Assembly (NCBI GenBank): GCA_035559775.1
Contig: DATMAU010000072.1
Span: 1-16,949 of the forward strand
From: AG1 sp035559775
GTDB lineage: Archaea > Thermoproteota > Thermoprotei_A > Sulfolobales > AG1
Length of the DNA stretch: 16,949 bases
Direction: 5' to 3'
Shown here in pieces: positions 6,737 through 14,056 of the stretch. Each line of letters begins with the position of its first letter. The stretch's first letter is position 1. The notes under the pieces were generated by a model. The model was not told the DNA's origin and ran no database searches. It worked only from the letters and a program-made list of their open reading frames with translations. Position numbers and translations under genes: made by a program.

Positions 6737-7132
6737 ATCAGTTTTACCACTATACTCGCTTCCTACTCAGCTTGTAAATATATTTTAATCCTCCAGAGAT
6801 GTGTAGAGCTTCTAAGGAGCAGAGCTACGAGAATAAGGACAACGTATGTCAAAAAGCTGTGAAGAAAAGGGGATTATAACCATTTGGTGTTTCTAAGCAG
6901 AGATTTACCAGGCTTTTGTTGTTTTTGCAACACTTCAGATGCTATGAGAGTGGCTTTTAGACGGGAACCCTGTTTAGATTGGGACTTATATCGAACCATG
7001 ATTTCGTAAGAACTCTCTATCCTGCGTATGCAAGGCAAAAGTTCCTAAAGATGTGGAAGAGAGAAAAATATAATACAGGTAATAAAGAGCTTTAGTAGAA
7101 TTTATTTTGTGTGTCGAGGATGACTGAAATCG
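6737..7132. other. Intergenic region with a short unexplained open frame
   Basis: There is no recognisable gene. A plus-strand frame at 6961-7095 is open and reads protein-like towards its end (TTG at 6979; LYPAYARQKFLKMWKREKY before a TAG). It has no clear ribosome site and no known domain, so it is recorded as a possible remnant or small protein. The rest is AT-rich without visible repeats. Confidence 0.35.
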
Positions 7133-7141
7133 TTTAAAAAC
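7133..7141 (+). promoter_or_regulatory. Probable TATA box of the ModE-like regulator
   Basis: GTTTAAAAAC is centred about 44 nt before the ATG at 7181 and predicts a transcription start near 7162-7164. That falls just after the alternative GTG start at 7160, which supports the downstream ATG. Confidence 0.4.
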
Positions 7142-7180
7142 TTTGTATAGTAAGTGTAAGTGGTGGTATGGATTCTGATC

Positions 7181-7660
7181 ATGAGGCCTAAAAGCTTCTC
7201 GATCAGAGTGGGTGAGAGGGAGATTGAGGTAGGCTGGAAGGCTCTAGAGGTGCTTAGGATAATAAGGGCTAAGGGCTCTATAAAGGCTGCATCTGAGGAG
7301 CTTGGTTTATCGTATAGGAATGTTATAAGGATTGTGAGAATGCTTGAGAAAGAGGTTGGGGGGAAACTTATTATAACGAGAAGAGGGAGAGGTGCTAAGG
7401 CGATGTTAACAGAGCTTGGTGAGGAGATGGTTAATACCTATATTAGCTCTAGGATCGAGGCTCTCAGTGCAAGAAACAAGATCCCGGCCAGGGTTGTCTC
7501 CATAACAAGTGAGGGGTTATCAGCAATAGTTGTTGCTGAGACAGCCCCAGCGGTGGTAAAGATACTGATCACTAGAGAGGCCCTCAACGAGCTCGGAATA
7601 AAGGTGAACGATACGGTAGATCTTGTGGTGAAGGCCTCAAACATAGCTATAGTCAAGTAA
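7181..7660 (+). CDS. ModE-like DNA-binding regulator: winged helix plus a single TOBE domain
   Basis: The product is 159 aa from the ATG at 7181; in-frame GTG codons at 7160 and 7163 are alternatives. Residues about 20-85 form a LysR/ModE-type winged helix-turn-helix: GSIKAASEELGLSYRNVIRIV is the HTH, followed by LEKEVGGKLIITRRGRGAKAMLTELGEEMV, the classical ModE wing with the RGRG element. Residues about 101-157 form one TOBE/Mop domain (ARVVSITSEGLSAIVVAE to NDTVDLVVKASNIAIVK), the molybdate/tungstate-binding module. E. coli ModE carries two such modules, so this is the short archaeal architecture. It probably represses or activates genes in response to molybdate or tungstate. No Mo/W transporter or cofactor gene is nearby, so the targets are elsewhere; autoregulation is possible. 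Confidence 0.85.
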   Translation: MRPKSFSIRVGEREIEVGWKALEVLRIIRAKGSIKAASEELGLSYRNVIRIVRMLEKEVGGKLIITRRGRGAKAMLTELGEEMVNTYISSRIEALSARNKIPARVVSITSEGLSAIVVAETAPAVVKILITREALNELGIKVNDTVDLVVKASNIAIVK

Positions 7661-7980
7661 ATACTTATTACTCAACCACTCCTTATTACTAGGGTTTGGC
7701 GGCTGGGTTGGAATAGCAGTAATTATAGCAGATTCCATGCATAGGACTTTTACAGGAATACAAGGTCTTTATAGCGACGATAAATCTACACTTGTAAATT
7801 ACCTAGTAAGATAGAAAAACAGATGTTGAAGCTTACATGTTGAAGCTTACACACTACGATTATCCATGTATTTATAGCTATCAATAAAACTTAAGCTACT
7901 GTCTCCCGATCCCTCTATACTGTGGAGAGCTTTTTCTCGAGAAAGGAACATGCCGTGGATTAGATTATAGGGTTTAAAAC
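7661..7980. other. Intergenic region between convergent regulator and MFS genes
   Basis: No supported gene. A plus-strand frame is open from about 7654 to 7809 (with GFGGWVGIAVIIADSMHR) but has no good start. A 14-bp tandem duplication lies at 7823-7850. Transcription of both flanking genes should end in this region; no strong T-run stands out. Confidence 0.4.
7823..7850. repeat. Perfect 14-bp tandem direct repeat, two copies
   Basis: ATGTTGAAGCTTAC is repeated exactly, head to tail (7823-7836 and 7837-7850), and the following A extends the match by one base. Each unit contains the palindrome AAGCTT. Confidence 0.9.
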
Positions 7981-9345
7981 TTATCTGGGCAGGGGTTTTC
8001 CCAGAGTCTCTGGGAGGAGAGTAGCTAGTGCTGCGATCGATATTAAGGCATAGCCAGCTGTTATAGCAGATACGCCCCACCAGTTCTCTATATATGCATT
8101 ACCTACTATGAGTGTTATTAGTATTGGTGAGAGACCACCAGCAAACACCGTGGTTAGCTGGAATGCTGTGCCTATAGCGGTGCTTCTAACCCTTGTTGGG
8201 AATAATTCTGAGAAGTATGCCGTCTGGGGTGCGAATGCGATTCCGTGGAGCACGCCGTATACACCTAGTGCTAGTGATGCTAACAATATATCGTGTCTCA
8301 GCGCTATTAGGAGGAGAGGGAATGGTATTGCGTAGGCTGCTATAGCTATATTAGCTATTAGTATAGTTTTCCTCCTACCAATAAGGTCTCCAAGAAGTCC
8401 TCCAATAGGCTCTGCGATCACCTCGAGCAGGGCAGCTATAGTTACTATTAATGCTGCAAAAGCCTTTGGGATGCCTATACCTGTCAAGTATATTAGGGAA
8501 TACACTGCATATACGTAGAACAGGGCATTCTGACCAGCCTTGCCGAGCATTAAGCGCACCATGAGATTCCAATAGCCTCTGAAAACCTCTCTGACAGGTG
8601 CCTTGGACACCTCGCCTCTCCTCAATATCTCGCGGAATAATGGTGATTCGAGCACCGCATATCTTATGATCCCAGCTATGACAGCTACAGCTGCACCTAT
8701 ATAGAAGGGGATCCTCCAACCCTCTCTCGCAAAAGCCTGCTCACCATATATTGAGATTAGATATGCTGTAAGCCATGTCCCTATTAGAAGGCCTATTGGC
8801 ACGCCGATCTGAATCCAGCTCCCCCAGAAGGATCTATACCTAGATCTATGGAAGAACTCAGTTATAAAAGCACTCGCAGCTCCCCACTCACCCCCTAATG
8901 CTAAACCCTGCACAAACCTAAAGATAGAAACAATAGCTATACCCCAATAACCTATCGATTCATAGCCTGGAGTCAATGCAATCCCAAGAGTCGCTATACC
9001 CATAATCACGAGGTCTATGAACAACGCGAGCTTCCTTCCAGACCTGTCAGCTATCGAGCCGATCACCATAGCCCCTACAGCCCTAGCAACAAAGCCTACC
9101 CAGTAGCTTATCAAGGAGACAAGAGTCGCTATGACACCAGCACCTGGTGGGAAGAAGTATTGAGGAAATACCAAGGCTGCTATAGTACCATATACGAAAA
9201 AGTCATACCACTCAAGAGTTATGCCTATACTTGTCAGCACTAAAGCCCAACCCTTCCGTCTCTCAACGAGCCTCAGGGCCGCCTCAGGATCGGGATCCTC
9301 TTTATTTGAGCTTTTATAACTTGGATCAGGATCCATATTTATCAC
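7981..9345 (-). CDS. MFS transporter, metabolite:H+ symporter (MHS) family
   Basis: A 454-residue carrier with 12 predicted transmembrane helices and a hydrophilic, acidic N-terminus of about 30 residues. MHS-family signatures are clear: GITLEWYDFFVYG in TM1 (about 41-53), motif A GSIADRSGRK (96-105), RFVQGLALGGEWGAA (143-157), the second-half motif GGLLGDLIGRRKT, and a C-terminal LLPETLGKPL. Known members carry dicarboxylates, citrate, shikimate, alpha-ketoglutarate or betaine/proline with protons; the substrate here is open. The start may be the GTG at 9345 or the ATG at 9336. The A/T-rich palindrome TTAAATTTAA at 9367-9376 would give a leaderless GTG transcript. It is divergently transcribed from the OsmC-family gene across 160-170 bp. 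Confidence 0.92.
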   Translation of the reverse strand: MINMDPDPSYKSSNKEDPDPEAALRLVERRKGWALVLTSIGITLEWYDFFVYGTIAALVFPQYFFPPGAGVIATLVSLISYWVGFVARAVGAMVIGSIADRSGRKLALFIDLVIMGIATLGIALTPGYESIGYWGIAIVSIFRFVQGLALGGEWGAASAFITEFFHRSRYRSFWGSWIQIGVPIGLLIGTWLTAYLISIYGEQAFAREGWRIPFYIGAAVAVIAGIIRYAVLESPLFREILRRGEVSKAPVREVFRGYWNLMVRLMLGKAGQNALFYVYAVYSLIYLTGIGIPKAFAALIVTIAALLEVIAEPIGGLLGDLIGRRKTILIANIAIAAYAIPFPLLLIALRHDILLASLALGVYGVLHGIAFAPQTAYFSELFPTRVRSTAIGTAFQLTTVFAGGLSPILITLIVGNAYIENWWGVSAITAGYALISIAALATLLPETLGKPLPR

Positions 9346-9366
9346 TATAGTAATATAAAAGAAAAG

Positions 9367-9376
9367 TTAAATTTAA
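9367..9376 (-). promoter_or_regulatory. Probable promoter of the MFS gene (palindromic A/T box)
   Basis: The perfect palindrome TTAAATTTAA is centred 26-27 bp upstream of the GTG at 9345, the distance expected for a leaderless archaeal transcript. A second TATA-like box on the minus strand (TTTTATATT, about 9348-9356) is closer and would start inside the coding region. Confidence 0.35.
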
Positions 9377-9476
9377 GCTTTGCTATAATAAAAGTTACGT
9401 TTTATATATAAGTTATTGGAATACATTTGATCGTTTCTTTGAAATAAAGATAAATAAGGAAAAAGTATTTCTATAT

Positions 9477-9486
9477 CTATATTTAA
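9477..9486 (+). promoter_or_regulatory. Probable TATA box of the OsmC-family gene
   Basis: The A/T box CTATATTTAA is centred about 26 nt before 9508, giving a roughly 10-nt leader that starts at the GGTGA ribosome site. Confidence 0.45.
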
Positions 9487-9517
9487 GTGAGCTAACAGTG
9501 TTATTTTGGTGAAAGCC

Positions 9518-10054
9518 ATGAGCCGGGTTATAAACGGGATCGATGTTCAGAGGTTAAAGGAGCTGCTTAAAGAGGTTGAGAAGAATAAGGATCTTGTATC
9601 ACAGATCTCGAGGTTTAGTGCTAGGGTTAGGTGGCTTGGATCTGGGTTTAACTTCAAGGCATATATAAGGGATCACTCATTTACAGTATCCGAGCCCCAG
9701 GATGTGGGCGGCCTGGATGCAGGGCCAAGGGCTATAGAGTATGTTCTAGGAGCCCTTGGGGCTTGCTATGCTACAGGCTTCGTACTTAACGCTACGAAAA
9801 GGGGTGTGAGGATCAAGAACCTAGAAATAGCGCTTGAAGGCGATATAGACAACATACTAGTATTCCTAGGACTATCGAACCAAGGACACCCAGGCTATAA
9901 GAGGATCTATGCCAAAGCGTATATAGATGCAGAGGCGGATGAAAATACAGTAAAAGAAATATGGGAGGAAACTGTGAGAACATCACCGGTAGGGAACACG
10001 GTTGCCAGGAACGTAGAAATAGTCCCCGAAGTGAAGGTTGTTAAGGCCCAATAA
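9518..10054 (+). CDS. OsmC-family protein with one conserved cysteine
   Basis: The OsmC/Ohr superfamily includes dimeric cytoplasmic thiol peroxidases for organic peroxides and relatives of unknown role. The 178-residue product (ATG at 9518, GGTGA 5 nt upstream; TTG 9506 is a weaker alternative) has the fold signature: GGLDAGPRAIEYVLGALGACYATG with Cys83 near the start of the central helix, a beta strand with VRIKNLEIALEGDID, and the C-terminal TSPVGNTV. In true Ohr/OsmC peroxidases the last motif carries the second Cys (CP); here it is Ser156, so the two-Cys peroxidase chemistry may be lost or changed. A charged N-terminal helix (about 8-35) precedes the domain. It is monocistronic and divergent from the MFS carrier. 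Confidence 0.88.
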   Translation: MSRVINGIDVQRLKELLKEVEKNKDLVSQISRFSARVRWLGSGFNFKAYIRDHSFTVSEPQDVGGLDAGPRAIEYVLGALGACYATGFVLNATKRGVRIKNLEIALEGDIDNILVFLGLSNQGHPGYKRIYAKAYIDAEADENTVKEIWEETVRTSPVGNTVARNVEIVPEVKVVKAQ

Positions 10055-10111
10055 CCCGACCCATGTATTTTAAAGGTTTCAGTGAATTTGGTTTTCTTAA
10101 CGAGACTAGGT

Positions 10112-10831
10112 CTAAGTACTTGTCTTTCCCATGAAGAAGGCTAGTCTGAGGTCTTGTGAGCTTAGCAGCTGCTTAGACTCTCCCTCGAGAACTATTCTCC
10201 CTCCCGCCATGACGATCCCTCGATCCGAAGTTTCGAGGGCTCTTTTGGCGTGCTGCTCTACCAATACTACTGATTTACCCATATCCCTGATCTCTCTCAC
10301 TGCCCTGAATATCCTTTCAACAAGCTTTGGGGCGAGCCCTGCTGAGGGTTCGTCAAGGAGTAGTAACGAGGGATCCTTCATGAGGACCCTGGAGATCGCT
10401 AGCATTTGCCTCTCACCACCGCTGAGAGTATCTGCCCTCTGCCGCTTTCTACCCCTTAGTTCTGGGAATAGGTTGAACACCACTTCCATTCTAGATCTGA
10501 GTGTGCTTTCATCGAGACCATAGCCTCCCATCTCTAGGTTTTCCTCAACACTCATGTCTGGGAAGATATTGTTAGTCTGTGGCAGGTATCCGAGACCCAT
10601 TGTAACCCTCTTCTCGGGGGGCTCTCTAGTTATGTCTCTACCCATGAATGTTACAGAGCCTCTATGTATAGTTGCGATACCAGCTATCATTTTAATCAGA
10701 GTGCTCTTGCCAGAGCCGTTTGGACCGACTATGGCTACAATCTCGTTCTTACCCACTGTAAGGCTTGCGTCAAACACTATGGTTAGCTTTCCATAGCCTC
10801 CTGAGAGGCCCTTAACATCAAGGATTGTCAT
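10112..10831 (-). CDS. livF: LivF-like branched-chain amino acid-type ABC transporter ATPase
   Basis: This is the second ATPase subunit of a branched-chain amino acid-type importer. In 239 residues it has Walker A GPNGSGKST (about 36-44), Q-loop Q85 in YLPQTNNIFPDMSVEENL (a LivF-type segment), signature LSGGERQ (136-142), Walker B LLLLDEP (156-162), the LivF-typical SAGLAPKLVERIF, and switch His194 in LVEQHAKRAL. The ATG follows GGGGGTGA with only 4 nt between the LivG stop codon and this start, so the two are co-translated. It is the last gene of the minus-strand livK-livG-livF-like operon. The ligand could be an amino acid, urea or another small organic compound. Confidence 0.92.
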   Translation of the reverse strand: MTILDVKGLSGGYGKLTIVFDASLTVGKNEIVAIVGPNGSGKSTLIKMIAGIATIHRGSVTFMGRDITREPPEKRVTMGLGYLPQTNNIFPDMSVEENLEMGGYGLDESTLRSRMEVVFNLFPELRGRKRQRADTLSGGERQMLAISRVLMKDPSLLLLDEPSAGLAPKLVERIFRAVREIRDMGKSVVLVEQHAKRALETSDRGIVMAGGRIVLEGESKQLLSSQDLRLAFFMGKTST

Positions 10832-10835
10832 CGCC

Positions 10836-11603
10836 TCACCCCCGCCACTCCCCTAGATATACCTCAACCACCCTTGGATCCTCTATCACCTCTCTGGGCT
10901 TACCGTCAGCTATTATTCTACCCTGGCTCATAACCATGACCCTATCGACATATTCGAGTAGGATATCGAGCCTATGCTCTATTATGAACAAAGTGATCCC
11001 AGCCTCGTCTCTAAGGCTCCTTAGCCTTCTAAAGATCTCGTGAGCGAGCGAGATAGCCACACCAGCAGCAGGCTCGTCTAGAAAGATCATTTTGGGCGAG
11101 GAGGCCATAACCCTAGCCATCTCGGTAAGCTTCATCTGCCCTCCAGAGATCGCTGAGGATCTAGATCTGTGAACGTTGAGGAGCTGTAGATCCTCGAGTA
11201 TCGATGCAACCCTCTCCGCGAGCGAGACCTCCTGCCGGGCCCAGATCGATTTAAAGAAAGCCTTTAAGGGGGACTCGCCGACCTGTCCTCTAGGCGATAG
11301 CATGGCGTTTTCAGCAACAGTGACTTTGTCAAAGACCCTAGGGATCTGGAAGCTCCTCACAAGCCCCAAGCTATAGATCTTGTGGGGCGGCATACCATCT
11401 ATTCTCTTACCTTCAAAAAAGATCCTACCGCTATCCGGTCTCAAGACCCCGGTTATTAGGTTAAAGAGTGTCGTCTTGCCAGAGCCGTTAGGCCCTATAA
11501 GGCCCACGACCTCGCCCCTACCTATTTCGAAGGATACGTTATCCACTGCAACGAGCTCCCCAAACCTCTTTGTGAGTCCTTCAACGACAAGGATCTTTTC
11601 CAA
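10836..11603 (-). CDS. livG: LivG-like branched-chain amino acid-type ABC transporter ATPase
   Basis: First ATPase subunit, 255 aa. Motifs: Walker A GPNGSGKTT (about 37-45), Q86 in RSFQIPRVFDKVTVAENA (LivG-type), signature SGGQMK (153-158, where LivG proteins more often read SYGQQR), Walker B MIFLDEP (172-178) followed by AAGVAISLAHEI, and switch His210 in IIEHRLDILL. The long insertion between the Q-loop and signature is normal for LivG. Translation starts at a TTG with GGTGGG 6 nt upstream, 30 nt after the binding-protein stop codon. It forms a heterodimer with the LivF-like protein in the cytoplasm to drive import. Confidence 0.92.
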   Translation of the reverse strand: MEKILVVEGLTKRFGELVAVDNVSFEIGRGEVVGLIGPNGSGKTTLFNLITGVLRPDSGRIFFEGKRIDGMPPHKIYSLGLVRSFQIPRVFDKVTVAENAMLSPRGQVGESPLKAFFKSIWARQEVSLAERVASILEDLQLLNVHRSRSSAISGGQMKLTEMARVMASSPKMIFLDEPAAGVAISLAHEIFRRLRSLRDEAGITLFIIEHRLDILLEYVDRVMVMSQGRIIADGKPREVIEDPRVVEVYLGEWRG

Positions 11604-11633
11604 AAAAGCCCACCTAACTCAGGTTGTTTATCA

Positions 11634-12992
11634 CTATTTATATAGCTCTACAACCCCTGACGGGTATCTCCAGACACCTATTGGTGCGAAGGTATAGTTG
11701 CCCCCAACTACTCTATACTGCCAGATCGTATAGTCAGAACCCCTAACATCGCCGTTCTCATCAAGGGCTTTCCACCCAGTAACGCCTATGAAATGCTCAG
11801 CAACGATCGGGAGGGCGTTCTTAACAGCGTCAGCATCATAACACTTACCTCCTGTGAATAGGATCGCCATGACTGCGAGCCATACAGCGTCGTATGTGAA
11901 GTACGCATAGGGGGAGGGATCCCTGCCAAACCTGCTCCTATACTCCTTCTCAAACATCTCTGCCAGAGGGCTCCCTCTGGGTGAGGCAAAGACTCCTGTT
12001 AAGCTCACCTTGGCTAGAAAGTCGGCAACCTCTTTAGTAGCCCTCCCAGTTGGTGGTGGTGTGTATGCTGCAGGTCTATTGAGGGTCTCGCTACCAAACC
12101 ACCTGACACTGCTCAATACCGGGTCAAGCCTTGCATGTCCAATGATATTAAGCCCGTCATCTTCGAAGGCAATGATTAGCACAGCTGTTGAGGCATCAGC
12201 GCCCAGTTCCTTCACATAGGAGCTCAGTCTAGCTACCTCTGAGGCATAGTCAGGCTGTCCAACAGTATATACGATCTCTCTGAGGGTTCCACCATATTGG
12301 GTCGTGAACACGTTTCTAAAGGCTTCGAGAAGGCCCCTACCATAATCATCGCCCCTAACTATGGCGGCTACCTTCTTTATCCCCATGGTGTTCATAAGCT
12401 GGGCGAGAACCCTGGCTTGGAAGAGATCAGTAGGTATTGCCCTGAACACATAGTCAGGCGCCGCTAAGAGCGGGCTTGTAGAAGAGGGGCTTATAATTAC
12501 AACCTTGTTACTATTAGCAAAGTCCATAACACCCCTAACCTCACCACTACCGAATGGCCCTATTATAACCCTGATCCCAGCAGCATACATGGACTGAACA
12601 ACCTTTAGTGCATCAGCAGCAGTGCCCTTGGTATCGTCGTGGACATATATAAACTTTATGGGGGCGCCTATGGATCCTAGGTATTTGTTTATGTGCTCAA
12701 TAGCCAGGATCCCGCCATCCCTCCTCACCGGGCCGTCAACAGCAAAGGGGCCGCTGACAGCCATCGCAAAACCGAGTCTACACTCGATCACCTGGGGCTG
12801 CTGGGCAGCCTGTGTCACGGTTGTTGTTAAAACCTGTGTTACTGTTGTTACCTGGGCAGCCCCGCCAGGTGCTGTTACTGTTGTTGTCACCACCCTGGTT
12901 GGGGGGTATGCTGCTAAGTATCCCACAGCCCCTAGGAGCACTACTACGAGCACTATCAACCCAATAGTAACCGGGCTTCTAACGCTAGACAC
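11634..12992 (-). CDS. LivK-like branched-chain amino acid-type ABC transporter substrate-binding protein
   Basis: A 452-residue extracytoplasmic receptor. Residues about 8-30 are the membrane anchor (VTIGLIVLVVVLLGAVGYLAAY). Residues about 33-64 are a Thr/Val-rich linker (VTTTVTAPG, VTTVTQVLTTTVTQ). Residues about 70-450 form a periplasmic-binding-protein type I fold of the Leu/Ile/Val family: RLGFAMAVSGPFAVDG at the start, VIIGPFGSGEVRGV, ISPSSTSPLLAAPDYVFRAIPTD and VAAIVRGDDYGRGL are the standard ligand-cleft segments. Cys pairs (C72 and a late C in GGKCYDADAV) may be structural. The start is a GTG with AGGTGAT 4-5 nt upstream and a TATA box at 13031-13040. It leads the operon with livG and livF, and is a paralogue of the binding protein at the left edge. 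The ligand is unknown. Confidence 0.92.
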   Translation of the reverse strand: MSSVRSPVTIGLIVLVVVLLGAVGYLAAYPPTRVVTTTVTAPGGAAQVTTVTQVLTTTVTQAAQQPQVIECRLGFAMAVSGPFAVDGPVRRDGGILAIEHINKYLGSIGAPIKFIYVHDDTKGTAADALKVVQSMYAAGIRVIIGPFGSGEVRGVMDFANSNKVVIISPSSTSPLLAAPDYVFRAIPTDLFQARVLAQLMNTMGIKKVAAIVRGDDYGRGLLEAFRNVFTTQYGGTLREIVYTVGQPDYASEVARLSSYVKELGADASTAVLIIAFEDDGLNIIGHARLDPVLSSVRWFGSETLNRPAAYTPPPTGRATKEVADFLAKVSLTGVFASPRGSPLAEMFEKEYRSRFGRDPSPYAYFTYDAVWLAVMAILFTGGKCYDADAVKNALPIVAEHFIGVTGWKALDENGDVRGSDYTIWQYRVVGGNYTFAPIGVWRYPSGVVELYK

Positions 12993-13030
12993 TTAAATCA
13001 CCTAGTGAATTTACTAAAGGAAGATAATAA

Positions 13031-13040
13031 ATATATAAAT
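13031..13040 (-). promoter_or_regulatory. TATA box of the livK-livG-livF-like operon
   Basis: On the minus strand ATTTATATAT lies about 26 bp before the expected start near 13009, giving a leader of about 15-17 nt that carries the AGGTGAT site. Confidence 0.55.
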
Positions 13041-13299
13041 GCAATATATAGAGAGCTAACTATCTAAAAATACAGAGCATGGGATCCTGTTGTTATGGGG
13101 ATCCGTCTATATAAAGAATCACGAACCATATGGTTTCAGCAGTCCCATAGAGACAGGATTATAAAGAGATTAAGAGAAATACAGTGTTTATAGATTCTAA
13201 TGAAGAGCCACAGGATCCTTGAGTTTGGAGGTTGCAGCTAGATCAATAGTTACTGGAGGGTTAACCAGATAAGATCTTGGTTATCTGTGCTACGGTGAT
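13041..13299. other. Intergenic region upstream of livK and downstream of the membrane protein
   Basis: No gene seen. It contains GGATCC repeated at 13082-13087 and 13099-13104, able to pair around an 11-nt loop, and two TATA-like boxes readable on the plus strand (CTATATAAAG near 13107 and ATTATAAAG near 13158) with no plus-strand gene after them. A stem near the right end is listed separately. Confidence 0.4.
13266..13287 (-). repeat. Inverted repeat just after the membrane-protein gene
   Basis: CAGATAA (13266-13272) and TTATCTG (13281-13287) pair perfectly over an 8-nt loop, 12 bp beyond the stop codon of the minus-strand gene. It could protect or terminate that mRNA, but no T-run follows. 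Confidence 0.45.
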
Positions 13300-14055
13300 T
13301 TAGCCTATTTTCTCGGATAGTTTTTGCTCGTAATCTCTGTGCCAGTCAATGTGTCTATTAAGCTCTAGGATCGATACTGGTAGTGAGTATATCATATATA
13401 TACCCATAGTTATTAACGAGATCAAGATAGTGTTTGATATTAATAGCTTCCTAGGGATTGGGGGGTCTTGATGCCCTCTTAGATCTTGTGGTATTTTCTT
13501 AAGCATATATAGCTCTAGAGTTACGTGTTTTTCAAGCCACCCCCTTGTCTCTTCTACGAGTGAGTAGACCGCTGCGATCATTGTTATTGGTGCTACTGTA
13601 GCTCCTATAAGGATCATTGCCAGTCTTGCGAGGGGTGGGAGATTTATGAATAGCGAGAGGAGTAATAGGATCACTAGGATTATCGATGTCATCGCGAGCT
13701 TTATGCTGTTGAGCGGTGATGGGATCTGGGGTTCGAGGCTAAAGATCTCCTCGAAAGCTTGTTGGGAGCTGTCACCAGACGCTCTGGCGAGAGCTGCTCT
13801 CAGCGTGGAGGAGCTGGATCTAGCGAGGGTTGCTAAGGCGGAGCCTGTTGATATGGAGGCTGGCATGAAAACAGCTATCCCTGCAAATGATGCTATAGAT
13901 CCTAGTAAGAGTAGTGTTAGATCTATATAAACTAACAACGAGATCATGATAGAGCTTAGTAGAAGCATGAAAGCCCCTATCCCCATAAGGATCGATGATA
14001 CTATTATCCCCCCAGCAGGTAGGCGTCCCACAAAACCCTGGTAAGGTTTTCCCAA
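13300..14055 (-). CDS. Unknown multi-pass membrane protein coupled to the ACS-like gene
   Basis: I do not recognise a family. The product is about 251 aa from a TTG at 14055, or 254 aa from a GTG at 14064 that overlaps the ACS-like gene by 8 bp. AGGTGG lies 5 nt before the TTG, so the TTG is preferred. It has about five hydrophobic segments: two near 15-67, two near 117-167 (ILVILLLLSLFINLPPL, LARLAMILIGATVAPITMIAAVY) and one near 205-225 (ILISLITMGIYMIYSLPVSIL). A Ser/Ala-rich soluble loop (TLARSSSSTLRAALARASGDSS) and a charged C-terminal tail follow the pattern of a regulatory or scaffolding membrane protein more than of a channel with known motifs. Its start is fused to the end of the acyl-CoA synthetase gene, so the two are co-translated and may work on the same substrate. 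Confidence 0.8.
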   Translation of the reverse strand: MGKPYQGFVGRLPAGGIIVSSILMGIGAFMLLLSSIMISLLVYIDLTLLLLGSIASFAGIAVFMPASISTGSALATLARSSSSTLRAALARASGDSSQQAFEEIFSLEPQIPSPLNSIKLAMTSIILVILLLLSLFINLPPLARLAMILIGATVAPITMIAAVYSLVEETRGWLEKHVTLELYMLKKIPQDLRGHQDPPIPRKLLISNTILISLITMGIYMIYSLPVSILELNRHIDWHRDYEQKLSEKIG

Positions 14056-14056
14056 G

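Noticed and set aside
10131..11697. Several plus-strand open frames opposite the two liv ATPase genes
   Set aside because: They lie antisense to genes with complete ABC motifs; their Ser/Leu/Pro-rich products are typical shadows.
13107..13166. Plus-strand TATA-like boxes in the livK upstream gap, suggesting a rightward transcript
   Set aside because: No plus-strand gene follows, and A/T-rich boxes of this kind arise easily by chance; the only short frame there encodes 13 residues.
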